The notes under the pieces were generated by a model. It worked only from the letters and a program-made list of their open reading frames with translations, did not search any database and was not told where the DNA came from. From NCBI RefSeq assembly GCF_001705515.1, contig NZ_MDJS01000003.1, positions 310,001-374,000 of the forward strand: 64,000 bases of DNA. The letters run 5' to 3'. The position numbers were made by a program, and so were the translations under genes. This document shows positions 35,551-44,444 of the stretch, piece by piece (position 1 is the stretch's first letter; each line of letters starts with the position of its first letter). Origin of the DNA: Mucilaginibacter sp. PPCGB 2223 (GTDB lineage Bacteria; Bacteroidota; Bacteroidia; Sphingobacteriales; Sphingobacteriaceae).

Positions 35551-38166
35551 CTATAGATATATCTTAAACGTCGTCCCGCGCCCTACCTCGCTGCTTACCA
35601 CAATTTTGCCGCCCATGGCTTCCACCTGGCTTTTGGTGATGAACAGGCCAATGCCTTTGCCATCGCTGTTTTCGTGGAAGGTTTTGTACATGCCGAAAAG
35701 CTTATCGGCATTTTTTTGCAGGTCGATACCCAGGCCGTTGTCCGTAATTTCTAATACCTGCTGCCCGTCTTCGGTGTAACTGCTTACCACAATAATGGTT
35801 TGCTTACCCGGGTCGCCGTACTTTACCCCATTCGACAAAAAATTAAATAAAATACTCTCGATGTATGCCGGGTTGTATTTGATCTCGAGGCTTGGAGCTA
35901 CTTTATTAACAATAAGCGCATCGCGGTAGCTCGAATTATTTTTCAGTTGTAATATGGCCTTCTCAACATAGGTAAACAGGTTAAGCTTGGTACGCTCTAA
36001 ACTGATGCTGGTTTGTATGGATACAACCTCATTAAGGTGCATAATGGTTTCGCTCAATTGGTCGGATACTTTTTCGAGGTGTCCCAACAATATCTGTTCT
36101 TCTCCCCGGTTTTCGGCCTCCTGTAACAGTTTAACCAGTATTTCAAAATTGCCGGAGTGTGTTCGCAGGTTGTGCGATATGATGTATGCGAAATTAATAA
36201 GCCTGTTGTTTTGCTCGGTTACCAGGTCGAAGGCATTTTGCAATTCTTGTTCCCTGGTCTTTTTCTCAGTTATATCCGTTACGTAACCGTGCCAAATCAC
36301 GCTTTTATCGGGTTGTAATTCTGGCCGCGATGAACCATGCAGCCATTTAACCGGCTGCCCGGGTATGGACAGCCTGAACTCGTGTTCCCAGCGCGTAAGT
36401 GTATTGAACGATGTAATAACCGAGCGGTAAAATGCGGCAAAATCGTCCTGGTGTATCCGGTTAAAAACGGGTGTCGAATCGTATCTTAATTCATCGGGCG
36501 TCAAGCCAAACAACTCAACAGTACCACCACTGGCAAACGGGAAGCACGATCGGCCGTCGGGGAAAAACTGGAACTGGTAGATCACTCCGGGTATCTGCTC
36601 GGATAATTTGGTTAATAAGGCGTCGCGCTCCTTCAGGGCATCCTCGGCTATTTTGCGCTCACGAATATCGCGCATACTGCCTTCAAACCCGCAAAAAGTA
36701 CCATAGTCGTCAAACAGCAAATGCGCATTGATAGATGTATGCACAATCTCGCTGCTGCTGGTTTTTAACCGCACCTGGAAATCGTTTACCTTGCCGTGTT
36801 CTTTCAGCAGGTCGACCAGCTTCTGCCGGTCTTCGGGGTAATAATAAAAATCTTCTACATGGCTGCCGATGATCTTCTCCCGCTTGTAACCCGAATAGTT
36901 CTCAATAGACGGGCTGATCTCGGTTACGATCCCATTGACATCGGTCTGATAGAAAACGTCTTGCACGTTTTCAAATATTTTGCGGTATTTGGCTTCGCTT
37001 TCGCGTAGTTTTATTTCGGCGCTGCGGCGCAGCGTGATATTCTCTATCTGTGATACAAAATGAAGGGGTTTACCTGCATTATCGCGCACCAGCGATACGC
37101 TCAGTAACGCCCAAATAATATTCCCGTCTTTGTGGATATACCTTTTTTCGATCTGATAGTTGTTAATCTTACCTTCAAGTACCTTCACCACCATGCCTAT
37201 ATCATGCTCCAGATCATCAGGGTGTGTTATATCCTGGAAGGTTAGCCCCATCAGTTCGTCGCGGGTGTAACCCAGCAAATCGCATAGTACATGGTTTACT
37301 TTCATCCATTTACCGTCAAGCGATACCAGGGCCATGCCGATAGTAGCATTTTCAAACGCGCTCCTGAACTGCTGTTCGCCGATCTCGAACTCCTCACGCA
37401 TCCTTTTCTGGCTGTCGATATCCTGAAAAGTGCCGTATAGCCGTTTACAGGTTCCACTCTCAAACTCGGCATGGCCGATAATGCGCGTCCACAGCTCCTT
37501 ACCGGTAGCCGTGGTAATCTTGATTTCGAGATTATATGATCTCCCGCTTTTTATCGCTTCGTTCGTGGCATCATCTATCAGTTTGCGGCTGGCCTTATGC
37601 AAAATAAAACCCGAACCTTTGCCGGTTATGATATCGTACTGCGGTTCGTAATCGTAAGGCACTTCGTATATCTGCTTAACTACTTTTGACCATCTTGCCT
37701 TTTTCCTGATCAGATCAACCTCCCAGCCGCCTACACGGGCTACCTGGTTAGTCAGATCGAGCAGGTTTTCTGCTTTTGTCAGCCTGTCTTCAGTATTTTT
37801 TTGGTGAGAGATATCAATTACGCAACCCGACATTTTAAGCGGTTCGGCACTTTGCCCGCGGGTTGTTATCTCACCTGTGCACCGCAGCCACAGCAGCGAG
37901 CCGTTTTTATGCCGGTAACGGGCCTCGTTTTGGAAGGGTATTTTGCCCTGGCTCTGCGCATGCTGCTTATAGTTTTCCAGTATAACTTGAAGGTCATCAG
38001 CAAAAACCAGCAGTTCCCATTTAAATGGCATCTGCTCCCGGCTACTGCTATCGTAACCGAGCATACTTTTAAAAACGCTGCTTAGCTGTATTGCCCCTTC
38101 GGGAATATTCCATTCCCAAAAACCAATACCTGCGTTTTCAAATACGGCCGGACCAATAGCATCCAT
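35551..38166 (-). CDS. Multi-PAS sensor histidine kinase
   Basis: Soluble hybrid-free sensor kinase of 871 residues with no membrane span. Five or six PAS/PAC units fill residues about 1-640 (GFWEWNIPEGAIQLS; VGGWEVDLIRKKARW; ATIGMALVSLDGKWMKVN; DVFYQTDVNGIVTEISP; GVIYQFQFFPDGR). The phosphoacceptor helix reads FAYIISHNLRTHSGNFEIL with His664. The ATPase domain has ILFNFLSNGVKYGD, EITDNGLGIDL and GKGIGLFITKSQVEAMGG. Several PAS units repeat the pattern H(P)DD near a turn. Cytoplasmic PAS domains imply sensing of redox, light or small molecules. It is divergent from the receiver gene at 38725, a possible partner. Confidence 0.92.
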   Translation of the reverse strand: MDAIGPAVFENAGIGFWEWNIPEGAIQLSSVFKSMLGYDSSSREQMPFKWELLVFADDLQVILENYKQHAQSQGKIPFQNEARYRHKNGSLLWLRCTGEITTRGQSAEPLKMSGCVIDISHQKNTEDRLTKAENLLDLTNQVARVGGWEVDLIRKKARWSKVVKQIYEVPYDYEPQYDIITGKGSGFILHKASRKLIDDATNEAIKSGRSYNLEIKITTATGKELWTRIIGHAEFESGTCKRLYGTFQDIDSQKRMREEFEIGEQQFRSAFENATIGMALVSLDGKWMKVNHVLCDLLGYTRDELMGLTFQDITHPDDLEHDIGMVVKVLEGKINNYQIEKRYIHKDGNIIWALLSVSLVRDNAGKPLHFVSQIENITLRRSAEIKLRESEAKYRKIFENVQDVFYQTDVNGIVTEISPSIENYSGYKREKIIGSHVEDFYYYPEDRQKLVDLLKEHGKVNDFQVRLKTSSSEIVHTSINAHLLFDDYGTFCGFEGSMRDIRERKIAEDALKERDALLTKLSEQIPGVIYQFQFFPDGRSCFPFASGGTVELFGLTPDELRYDSTPVFNRIHQDDFAAFYRSVITSFNTLTRWEHEFRLSIPGQPVKWLHGSSRPELQPDKSVIWHGYVTDITEKKTREQELQNAFDLVTEQNNRLINFAYIISHNLRTHSGNFEILVKLLQEAENRGEEQILLGHLEKVSDQLSETIMHLNEVVSIQTSISLERTKLNLFTYVEKAILQLKNNSSYRDALIVNKVAPSLEIKYNPAYIESILFNFLSNGVKYGDPGKQTIIVVSSYTEDGQQVLEITDNGLGIDLQKNADKLFGMYKTFHENSDGKGIGLFITKSQVEAMGGKIVVSSEVGRGTTFKIYL

Positions 38167-38724
38167 AGTTTACGGGAGCAAATGTGGTTAATAATATAAA
38201 CTGTACGGTATTAATTTACGTAAATTGGTTGAATGAATTTACAATCTATTTTATTATCCGCAAAATTAACAGGTATGAAACAGGTTAAGCCTTTACAATA
38301 ATTGTTTCGGATAAAATTTTATTCTGAGCGCATTAACAGGAGTATTATTATTAATTAAATTTCGACGATTAATTGTAACTTAAAGTTAATCCGGACGTAA
38401 AAACGCGCATGGCACAAGCCCCGGTTACTCAAAATGGGTAATCAGGTACACAGTATAAATTTTATTACCCGGTAAACACCTACGGTATATGCCTGTTAAA
38501 CATCAAAACATTTATTTAAGGTTAAACAATCATAACAAACCGGTAATTTTTTGACAAATATCAATTTGGTACAGCTTGTGCATATAAACTTTTACAAAAA
38601 CATTTTTAATTATTATATTTAGGTATCTTTAGAAAAGATTGCATTAAAGACAACCGTACATTAAATTTTACGTATGTAAACGGGAAGTATTATATTATTC
38701 TCTCCCTAAAAACTCTTTAAGTGA
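38167..38724. other. Long divergent intergenic region before the exopolysaccharide cluster
   Basis: This 558-bp AT-rich gap separates the histidine kinase from the receiver gene and should hold promoters for both. I find no full TAnnTTTG element; TATCTTTA near 38624 is a weak match. An inverted repeat GGGTAAT (38437-38443) / ATTACCC (38464-38470) has a 20-base loop. No gene or RNA is recognised. Confidence 0.4.
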
Positions 38725-39102
38725 ATGAAGACACAAATACTTGTAGTAGACGATGACCTGAGCATTTTAAAGCTGTTAAACTTTATATTGGCAAAGGATT
38801 ATGATATCATTATAAAAAACAGCGGCCTGGAAGCGTTAAGCTGGCTCGAAGAGGGTCACGATCCGGCCCTGATCATATCCGATCTGCAAATGCCCTACCT
38901 CGACGGGCAAACATTTGTACGCAACCTCAAAATAAGCGGTTTTTATAAGGATACGCCGATAATCGTATTATCGGGTACCGATAACCTGGGCGAACTGGTT
39001 GCCGATATGCCTTACAATATCGATTCGTACCTGCACAAGCCATTTAACCCCACTTCATTAAAAGAAGCGATCACCAAGGTTTTAAATTTACACGATGCCT
39101 AA
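38725..39102 (+). CDS. Stand-alone CheY-like response regulator receiver
   Basis: A 125-residue receiver with no output domain. The acidic pair is in ILVVDDDLSI (Asp9-Asp11), the phosphoacceptor is Asp53 in LIISDLQMP, the Ser/Thr switch is in IIVLSGTDN, and the Lys is in SYLHKPFNP. All key residues are present, so it should be phosphorylated. Its last eight bases overlap the next gene, which encodes a sugar transferase carrying a degenerate receiver. This makes control of exopolysaccharide initiation by this protein plausible. The divergent histidine kinase is the nearest candidate donor. Confidence 0.93.
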   Translation: MKTQILVVDDDLSILKLLNFILAKDYDIIIKNSGLEALSWLEEGHDPALIISDLQMPYLDGQTFVRNLKISGFYKDTPIIVLSGTDNLGELVADMPYNIDSYLHKPFNPTSLKEAITKVLNLHDA

Positions 39103-40183
39103 TATGCAAACAAGTTGGGATAACGCTATCCAACAGCAAAACAAGGTGGCCTATGTTAGCTCGGGGCCCGAAGACGAATTGGTTAACGAGCTTAAACATC
39201 ATTTTGCCGTGCGGCATGTTTTAACATTCAATGCTTTTGAAGATTATCTGTCGGAACAATCGCTGCTAACCCTGCCCGATATTTTGTTGATGGAGATCGA
39301 TGAAGCCGAATATTGCTTTACCCTTGTCGAAAAAATAAAGAAAAACCCTATGCTGCATGGGTTGCTGATTGTATTGCTTGCCAGAACACCCAACAGTGAA
39401 TGGAAAGCCAAAGCCATGCAGCTCAAGGTGAATGATTTGTATAACTATCCGCTGCCAATAGATTACCTGTGCGAGCGCCTTAACTTTTTAATCAAGTTTA
39501 AGCTCATCAGGCCAAAATTATCGGAACTATTAAACCAGGTTGACGTTACCTACAAAATGCCTTTCAGCAAAAGGTTTTTTGATATCGTATCATCGGGCTT
39601 CGCTATCTTACTGGCATCTCCTATTATGCTGGTAGTGGCCATAGCCGTTAAATTAGATTCGAAAGGCCCGATCATCTATAAAAGCAAACGTGTCGGCACG
39701 GGTTATAAAGTGTTCGATTTTTACAAATTCCGTTCGATGCGTACCGACGCCGACAAGATGATCGCGAGCTTATCTGACCTGAACCAGTATGCAGCCGAAG
39801 AGGAAGGAAGTAAAAAAGCGGCGTTCGTTAAAATTAAAAACGATCCGCGTATCACCAAACTCGGTAATTTTATTCGCAATACCAGTTTGGATGAACTGCC
39901 TCAGCTTTTTAATATTTTAAAAGGCGATATGTCGTTAGTAGGTAACCGACCGCTGCCTTTGTACGAAGCCGAGATGCTGACATCGAACGAGTGGTCGATG
40001 CGCTTTTTGGGACCAGCCGGCTTAACAGGCCTGTGGCAGGTAAGCAAGCGCGGGAAAGAGGATATGTCTGAACGCGAGCGTAAAAAACTGGATAATTTTT
40101 ATGCGCAAAATTATTCGTTCTGGCTCGATCTGAAGATTTTATTAAGCACATTTCCTGCCTTGTTCCAAAAAGAAAAAGTTTAA
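39095..40183 (+). CDS. Priming undecaprenyl-phosphate sugar transferase with pseudo-receiver domain
   Basis: Starts exopolysaccharide synthesis by moving a sugar-1-phosphate to undecaprenyl phosphate. Residues about 15-140 look like a receiver fold (VAYVSSGPEDELVNELK; LPDILLMEIDEAEY; GLLIVLLART; VNDLYNYPLPIDYL). The acidic pair and the phosphoacceptor Asp are replaced and the conserved Lys-Pro is Leu-Pro. One membrane hairpin (SGFAILLASPIMLVVAIAV, about 170-190) leads into the WcaJ/PglC-type catalytic domain: DSKGPIIYKSKRVG, FDFYKFRSMRTDAD, KIKNDPRITKLGNFIR, TSLDELPQLFNILKGDMSLV and GPAGLTGLWQVSKRG. The receiver and this gene overlap by 8 bp. The start at 39095 could also be ATG 39104. Confidence 0.9.
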   Translation: MPNMQTSWDNAIQQQNKVAYVSSGPEDELVNELKHHFAVRHVLTFNAFEDYLSEQSLLTLPDILLMEIDEAEYCFTLVEKIKKNPMLHGLLIVLLARTPNSEWKAKAMQLKVNDLYNYPLPIDYLCERLNFLIKFKLIRPKLSELLNQVDVTYKMPFSKRFFDIVSSGFAILLASPIMLVVAIAVKLDSKGPIIYKSKRVGTGYKVFDFYKFRSMRTDADKMIASLSDLNQYAAEEEGSKKAAFVKIKNDPRITKLGNFIRNTSLDELPQLFNILKGDMSLVGNRPLPLYEAEMLTSNEWSMRFLGPAGLTGLWQVSKRGKEDMSERERKKLDNFYAQNYSFWLDLKILLSTFPALFQKEKV

Positions 40184-40191
40184 TTTCGCGA

Positions 40192-40884
40192 ATGAGAAAA
40201 TCTGTAATACCTGTTTATATACTGCTGCTGTTTATACTGTCATTATCAAAGAGCTACGCACAGGAAAGTATTATGAATGATATTTCGTACCCCTTTCTGG
40301 ATAAGCTTATTGCTACTGCCAAACAGAACTATCCGCAGGTAAAAATTAAACAGGAGCAGGTATTGATCGCCAAAAACACCTATTCGATATCTAAAAAATC
40401 GTGGTTCGATTTTCTATCGTTCTCGTATATCTACAGCCCGCAAACCAATATTAACCTTGCGGCTACCAACGTATTCGCCAGTATATTTCAGGGATACCAG
40501 ATAGCGATCTCACTAAACGTCAAATCGCTGTTTGAAAAACCTTTCCTGATCAAAAACGCTAAAGAGAACCTTTACATAGCACAGCTCGAACAGCAGGATT
40601 TTAACCTGAACATTGAGCTGGAAGTAAAAACACGTTATTTTAACTATATCAGGCAGTTAGGCATACTCAGGCTCAGAACCCGCACCAGCCAGGATGCCGA
40701 AAGCCTGATAAGCCAAACCAAACACCAGTTTGAAGCCGGCTCAGAAACGATGGAAAACTATACCAAGGCCACTACCAGTTTTGCCGAAAATAACCAGGCG
40801 AAATTAGATGCCGAGGCCTCGGTATTAATTGCCAAGGCCTCGCTCGAACAGATTATTGGTAAAAAGTTAGAAGAGGTACGATAA
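40192..40884 (+). CDS. Half-length TolC-like outer-membrane efflux protein
   Basis: Exported protein (signal peptide VIPVYILLLFILSLSKSYAQ) of 230 residues. It resembles one of the two repeats of the TolC/OEP fold: FLDKLIATAKQNYPQVKIKQ, then a beta pair (FDFLSFSYIYSP, GYQIAISLNVKSLF), then long helices (LNIELEVKTRYFNYIRQLG; AESLISQTKHQFEAGSETMENY; NQAKLDAEASVLIAKASLEQIIGK). A usual TolC protomer has about 430-490 residues with two such repeats, so this would need six copies instead of three to close a channel, or it may not form one. It sits 8 bp after the sugar transferase and abuts the Wzc-like gene, where a Wza-type exporter gene is usually found. No frameshift or second half is visible downstream. 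Confidence 0.8.
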   Translation: MRKSVIPVYILLLFILSLSKSYAQESIMNDISYPFLDKLIATAKQNYPQVKIKQEQVLIAKNTYSISKKSWFDFLSFSYIYSPQTNINLAATNVFASIFQGYQIAISLNVKSLFEKPFLIKNAKENLYIAQLEQQDFNLNIELEVKTRYFNYIRQLGILRLRTRTSQDAESLISQTKHQFEAGSETMENYTKATTSFAENNQAKLDAEASVLIAKASLEQIIGKKLEEVR

Positions 40885-43029
40885 ATGGAGCCTACAAATT
40901 TTTTCTCTCTTGTAAAAAAGTCGAAACTGGTATTAATTACGATACCGATAGTAACGGCTGTTGTAACCTATTACCTGGTACGCAATCTGCCCGATACCTA
41001 TAAATCCAAAGCGCAGATCTCGACCGGAACTGTGGACAGGTCGCAGCAATCGGTAATGACCCAAATCGCGGCCGAATCTCAGGTAAGCCAGGAATTCAGT
41101 AACATGATGGCGGTGATGCAGATGAAAAAGGTTATCGACCAGGTTTCGTACCAGCTTATCCTGCACGATCTGACCGGTTCGCCTGCCAATATGTTTCGCA
41201 AACCAAGCAAGGATTTTAAGAACCTGAACCCCAGTGCGCGCCAACATGCCATAGAAGTATATACCCGTTTATATAACAACCACCAGGCACTATCATTATG
41301 GGACCCCGACCAGAACGGGCTAAACCGGGTACTGGCTTCGATGGGCTATGATTATGGTGCGATAACCTCAAAACTGGTATCCTACAGGTCGGAGTCGAGC
41401 GATTTTATCACGGTTGAATACGAATCGGACAACCCGCTGCTATCGGCATTTGTAGTTAATACGGTCATCACCGAGTTTATCAATTTTTATACGTCGCAAA
41501 ATAAAGACAACGAGCTCAGAACCGTTGCGTTTTTAGATACGGCGGTACAAAAGAAGAAAACGGTTTTGGATAGCGCCGTTAAAAAACTGGAGGAATATAA
41601 GATCAGGAACCACATCCTTAACCTGAACGAACAAACCAAAAGCTTATACACCCAAATCTCGGATTTTGAGAGCCGCAAGCAGCAGGCTGAGAAGGATATT
41701 GCAGCTTACGGGGGCACCATCAAAAACATAGATAAAAAGTTCGACCCGAACGACCGCAAATATTTTGAAAGCAGTTTAACCAAGATCAACAACGAAATTG
41801 TTAACCTTACCTCGCAACGCAATGCCTTAACCGATGCGTTGATACAAAGCAACTATAACGACGTTTACAAGCAAAAGGTCGACTCGGTACAGCGGCTCAT
41901 CAACGAAAAGATGAACGAATCGTCCGACAAAAGTATCTACAGCCCGCTGGCAACCAAGGCGTCGCTGATGAATCAAAAGCTGCAGTTGCAGCAATCGCTC
42001 GATCTTGCTAAATACAGCATCGGTTCGCTCGACAGGGAAACCGCCCGCCTTAAGGCTAAACTTGATGTTTTGGTTCCTCACGAGGCCGTAATTCAGTCGC
42101 TCGAAAACGCTATCGACGTAGCGCAAAAAGATTACCTGGAAATGCTGCAGAAGGATAACCAGGCAACCATGCAATCGAGCTTTGCCCCTAAGCTGCACCA
42201 GGTTGATATAGCTATGCCGGGCGGCGCACAGTCATCAAAAAAGATGCTGCTGGTTGTAGTTTCGGGCATCGTTAGCGAAACGTTGTGCCTACTGGTGCTA
42301 TTTGTGCTGTTCTATATCGATAACTCGATTAAAGACCCTAAAACATTAGCCAATAAAACCGGCCTGCCGGTATTGGGTTATCTTACAACTATCGAGGGCG
42401 AAACCCTCGACCTGAAAAAACTTTGGGATGTTGAGAACCGCAATAAAATGCAGCAATTTAAAGATCTGCTGCGGTCCATCAGGTTTGAAATAGACCAGGA
42501 GCTGAGAGCAAGTAAAATATTGGCTGTTTCGAGCCTCGAGCCTGGCGAGGGAAAAACCTTATTGGCTATAAGCCTTGCCTATTCATACTCCATTATCAAT
42601 AAAAAAGTATTGCTGATAGACGGCAACCTCGAAAACCCATCTATCAGCGAAACCGTTCAACCGAAGATTTTCATCGAAGATTTCTTCAGGGATGATAGCA
42701 TTTCGAGCGAGCTGTACCGCGGCGGTATGAGCGTGCTTGGTAACCGCGGGACAGACATCACTTTGCTTGAGATTGAGAACGAAGATATCATCCGCGAGAA
42801 ATTTACCGGTCTTAAATCAAAATACGATATCATTATCATCGAAGTGCCCGCCCTCAATGCAATGAACAAAGCCAAAGAGTGGATGCTTTTTGCCGATAAA
42901 ACCATTGCCGTGTTTGAAGCCAACCAAAGCCTTAACGAGGAAAAAAATATGAGCATCAGATACCTGAAGTTTTTGGGGCCAAAATTTGGCGGCTGGGTGT
43001 TCAACAAAACAAACAGTAAAAAAGCCTGA
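40885..43029 (+). CDS. Wzc-like polysaccharide co-polymerase with degenerate tyrosine-kinase domain
   Basis: Inner-membrane chain-length and export regulator of 714 residues. A Wzz domain with a first span (LVLITIPIVTAVVTYYLV, about 14-31) opens the chain. A long periplasmic coiled coil follows (about 60-440), then a second span near residue 455 (MLLLVVVSGIVSETLCLLVL). The cytoplasmic P-loop domain has Walker A SSLEPGEGKT (about 548-557). Walker A' reads VLLIDGNLENP where DxDxR is expected, and Walker B reads IIIIEVPAL where an Asp is expected. The C-terminus NKTNSKKA has no tyrosine cluster. Auto-kinase activity is therefore doubtful. It directly follows the TolC-like gene. Confidence 0.88.
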   Translation: MEPTNFFSLVKKSKLVLITIPIVTAVVTYYLVRNLPDTYKSKAQISTGTVDRSQQSVMTQIAAESQVSQEFSNMMAVMQMKKVIDQVSYQLILHDLTGSPANMFRKPSKDFKNLNPSARQHAIEVYTRLYNNHQALSLWDPDQNGLNRVLASMGYDYGAITSKLVSYRSESSDFITVEYESDNPLLSAFVVNTVITEFINFYTSQNKDNELRTVAFLDTAVQKKKTVLDSAVKKLEEYKIRNHILNLNEQTKSLYTQISDFESRKQQAEKDIAAYGGTIKNIDKKFDPNDRKYFESSLTKINNEIVNLTSQRNALTDALIQSNYNDVYKQKVDSVQRLINEKMNESSDKSIYSPLATKASLMNQKLQLQQSLDLAKYSIGSLDRETARLKAKLDVLVPHEAVIQSLENAIDVAQKDYLEMLQKDNQATMQSSFAPKLHQVDIAMPGGAQSSKKMLLVVVSGIVSETLCLLVLFVLFYIDNSIKDPKTLANKTGLPVLGYLTTIEGETLDLKKLWDVENRNKMQQFKDLLRSIRFEIDQELRASKILAVSSLEPGEGKTLLAISLAYSYSIINKKVLLIDGNLENPSISETVQPKIFIEDFFRDDSISSELYRGGMSVLGNRGTDITLLEIENEDIIREKFTGLKSKYDIIIIEVPALNAMNKAKEWMLFADKTIAVFEANQSLNEEKNMSIRYLKFLGPKFGGWVFNKTNSKKA

Positions 43030-43080
43030 AAAAAGGGCAGGCAGGTTAAATAACTATTTTGTTATCTGAGTTTAATAAAC

Positions 43081-44295
43081 ATGAGTAACCTACTTTCAAT
43101 TATATGGATCATTATACAGGTTATCATTGGCTTTAACCTGGTGTTTCCGTTATTGCTGTTTTTATTCTATGGCATCCGCAAAAGCGTTGTCTCACCAAAT
43201 AAAGAGGGCGTTTTGTTACACGACCCCGATTACGGCATTATTGTAACCGCTTACGAGCAGACAGACAATTTGCCGTCGGTAGTTAAATCACTCTTGCAGC
43301 TGCAATACAGCAATTACCTGATCTATATAGTTGCCGATAAATGCGATATCAGCAACCTGAACTTTAACGATGAAAGGGTAATATTGCTTCGCCCCGCGGA
43401 GACGCTTGCCAGCAATACGCGTTCGCACTTTTATGCTATAAACCGTTTTGTTCGCCCGCATACGCATTTAACCATTATCGACAGCGACAACCTGGTGAAG
43501 CCCGATTACTTGGCACAGCTGAATGAGTATTTCAACTATGGTTTTAAAGCTGTGCAGGGCATACGCGAGGCAAAAAACCTCGATACCACCTTTGCCTGCC
43601 TCGATGCAGCCCGCGACATTTACTATCATTTTTACGACGGCAAGGTGCTTTTCGGCGCCGGCTCTTCGGCAACGCTTGCCGGCAGCGGTATGGCTTTTAC
43701 AACCGAGCTGTATGTGCAATGCCTTGGCCACCTCGATATTACCGGCGCAGGATTTGACAAAGTATTACAATCCGAAATATTAAAACGCGACGAGCGCATT
43801 GCCTTTACCGAAAAAGCCATTGTATACGATGAAAAAACATCCCGGTCGGATCAGCTGGTCAATCAGCGGGCACGGTGGATAAACACCTGGTTCAAATATT
43901 TCAAATACGGTTTCAGGATGATAGCCAACGGCATCACCCGGTTCAGCCTCAACCAGTTTATATTTGGTTTAGTGCTCGTAAGGCCGCCCTTATTTATGTT
44001 TTTGCTGCTTTCGGTTGTATTTATGGGTATCAATATCGCGATCGGGCACCTGATGGCAGGCGCATTATGGGCTGCCGGATTATTGATATTTGTTGCCGGG
44101 TTTGCCCTGGCACTGGCCCGGTCTGAAACCGATAAACGTATCTACCGGTCGCTTATTAACATCCCCAGGTTTATGTTTTTACAGGTACTGTCGCTGCTGA
44201 GGATATTTAAGCGGAGCAACAAGCAAAATATCGCAACAAAACATTACGCCGGTACACAGATCGACGATATAAAGGATAAGCAAAGTGAGAATTAA
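43081..44295 (+). CDS. Membrane glycosyltransferase family 2
   Basis: Membrane-bound GT-A enzyme of 404 residues that adds a sugar from a nucleotide donor to the growing repeat unit or chain. One N-terminal span (IIWIIIQVIIGFNLVFPLLLFLF) precedes the catalytic domain: YGIIVTAYEQTDNLPSVVKS, LTIIDSDNLVKPDY with the DxD metal site, a GAGFDKVLQSE acceptor-side motif, and NQRARWINTW, a QxxRW-type motif of processive enzymes. Two or three C-terminal spans follow (FGLVLVRPPLFMFLLLSVVF; GALWAAGLLIFVAGFALAL). It begins 51 bp after the Wzc-like gene. The linkage and donor are unknown. Confidence 0.88.
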   Translation: MSNLLSIIWIIIQVIIGFNLVFPLLLFLFYGIRKSVVSPNKEGVLLHDPDYGIIVTAYEQTDNLPSVVKSLLQLQYSNYLIYIVADKCDISNLNFNDERVILLRPAETLASNTRSHFYAINRFVRPHTHLTIIDSDNLVKPDYLAQLNEYFNYGFKAVQGIREAKNLDTTFACLDAARDIYYHFYDGKVLFGAGSSATLAGSGMAFTTELYVQCLGHLDITGAGFDKVLQSEILKRDERIAFTEKAIVYDEKTSRSDQLVNQRARWINTWFKYFKYGFRMIANGITRFSLNQFIFGLVLVRPPLFMFLLLSVVFMGINIAIGHLMAGALWAAGLLIFVAGFALALARSETDKRIYRSLINIPRFMFLQVLSLLRIFKRSNKQNIATKHYAGTQIDDIKDKQSEN

Positions 44296-44434
44296 CCCGG
44301 TTGAAAAAACACAGGAGGATCCTTTTAAGTATCTGACAAAGACGCAAAAAGTGACCCGTAAAATTGCGATAGCGGTTGCTTTTGCCGGTGTTTTTATCTG
44401 GTTTTTAAAAGTGGTTTTCGGTATACCATCGTAA
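44285..44434 (+). CDS. 49-residue single-span membrane protein
   Basis: A short frame I found between the glycosyltransferase and polymerase genes. It starts at GTG 44285, overlapping the upstream stop by 11 bp, and ends at TAA 44432-44434, ten bases before the next gene. The product has a charged first half (EKTQEDPFKYLTKTQKVTRK) and a hydrophobic helix (IAIAVAFAGVFIWFLKVVF). AAAGGA lies 12 bases before the start. The tight packing between same-strand genes and the clean membrane helix suggest a real gene, perhaps a small subunit of the polymerase complex. Only conservation in relatives could prove it. Confidence 0.5.
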   Translation: MRINPVEKTQEDPFKYLTKTQKVTRKIAIAVAFAGVFIWFLKVVFGIPS

Positions 44435-44444
44435 AGGTGCAGAA

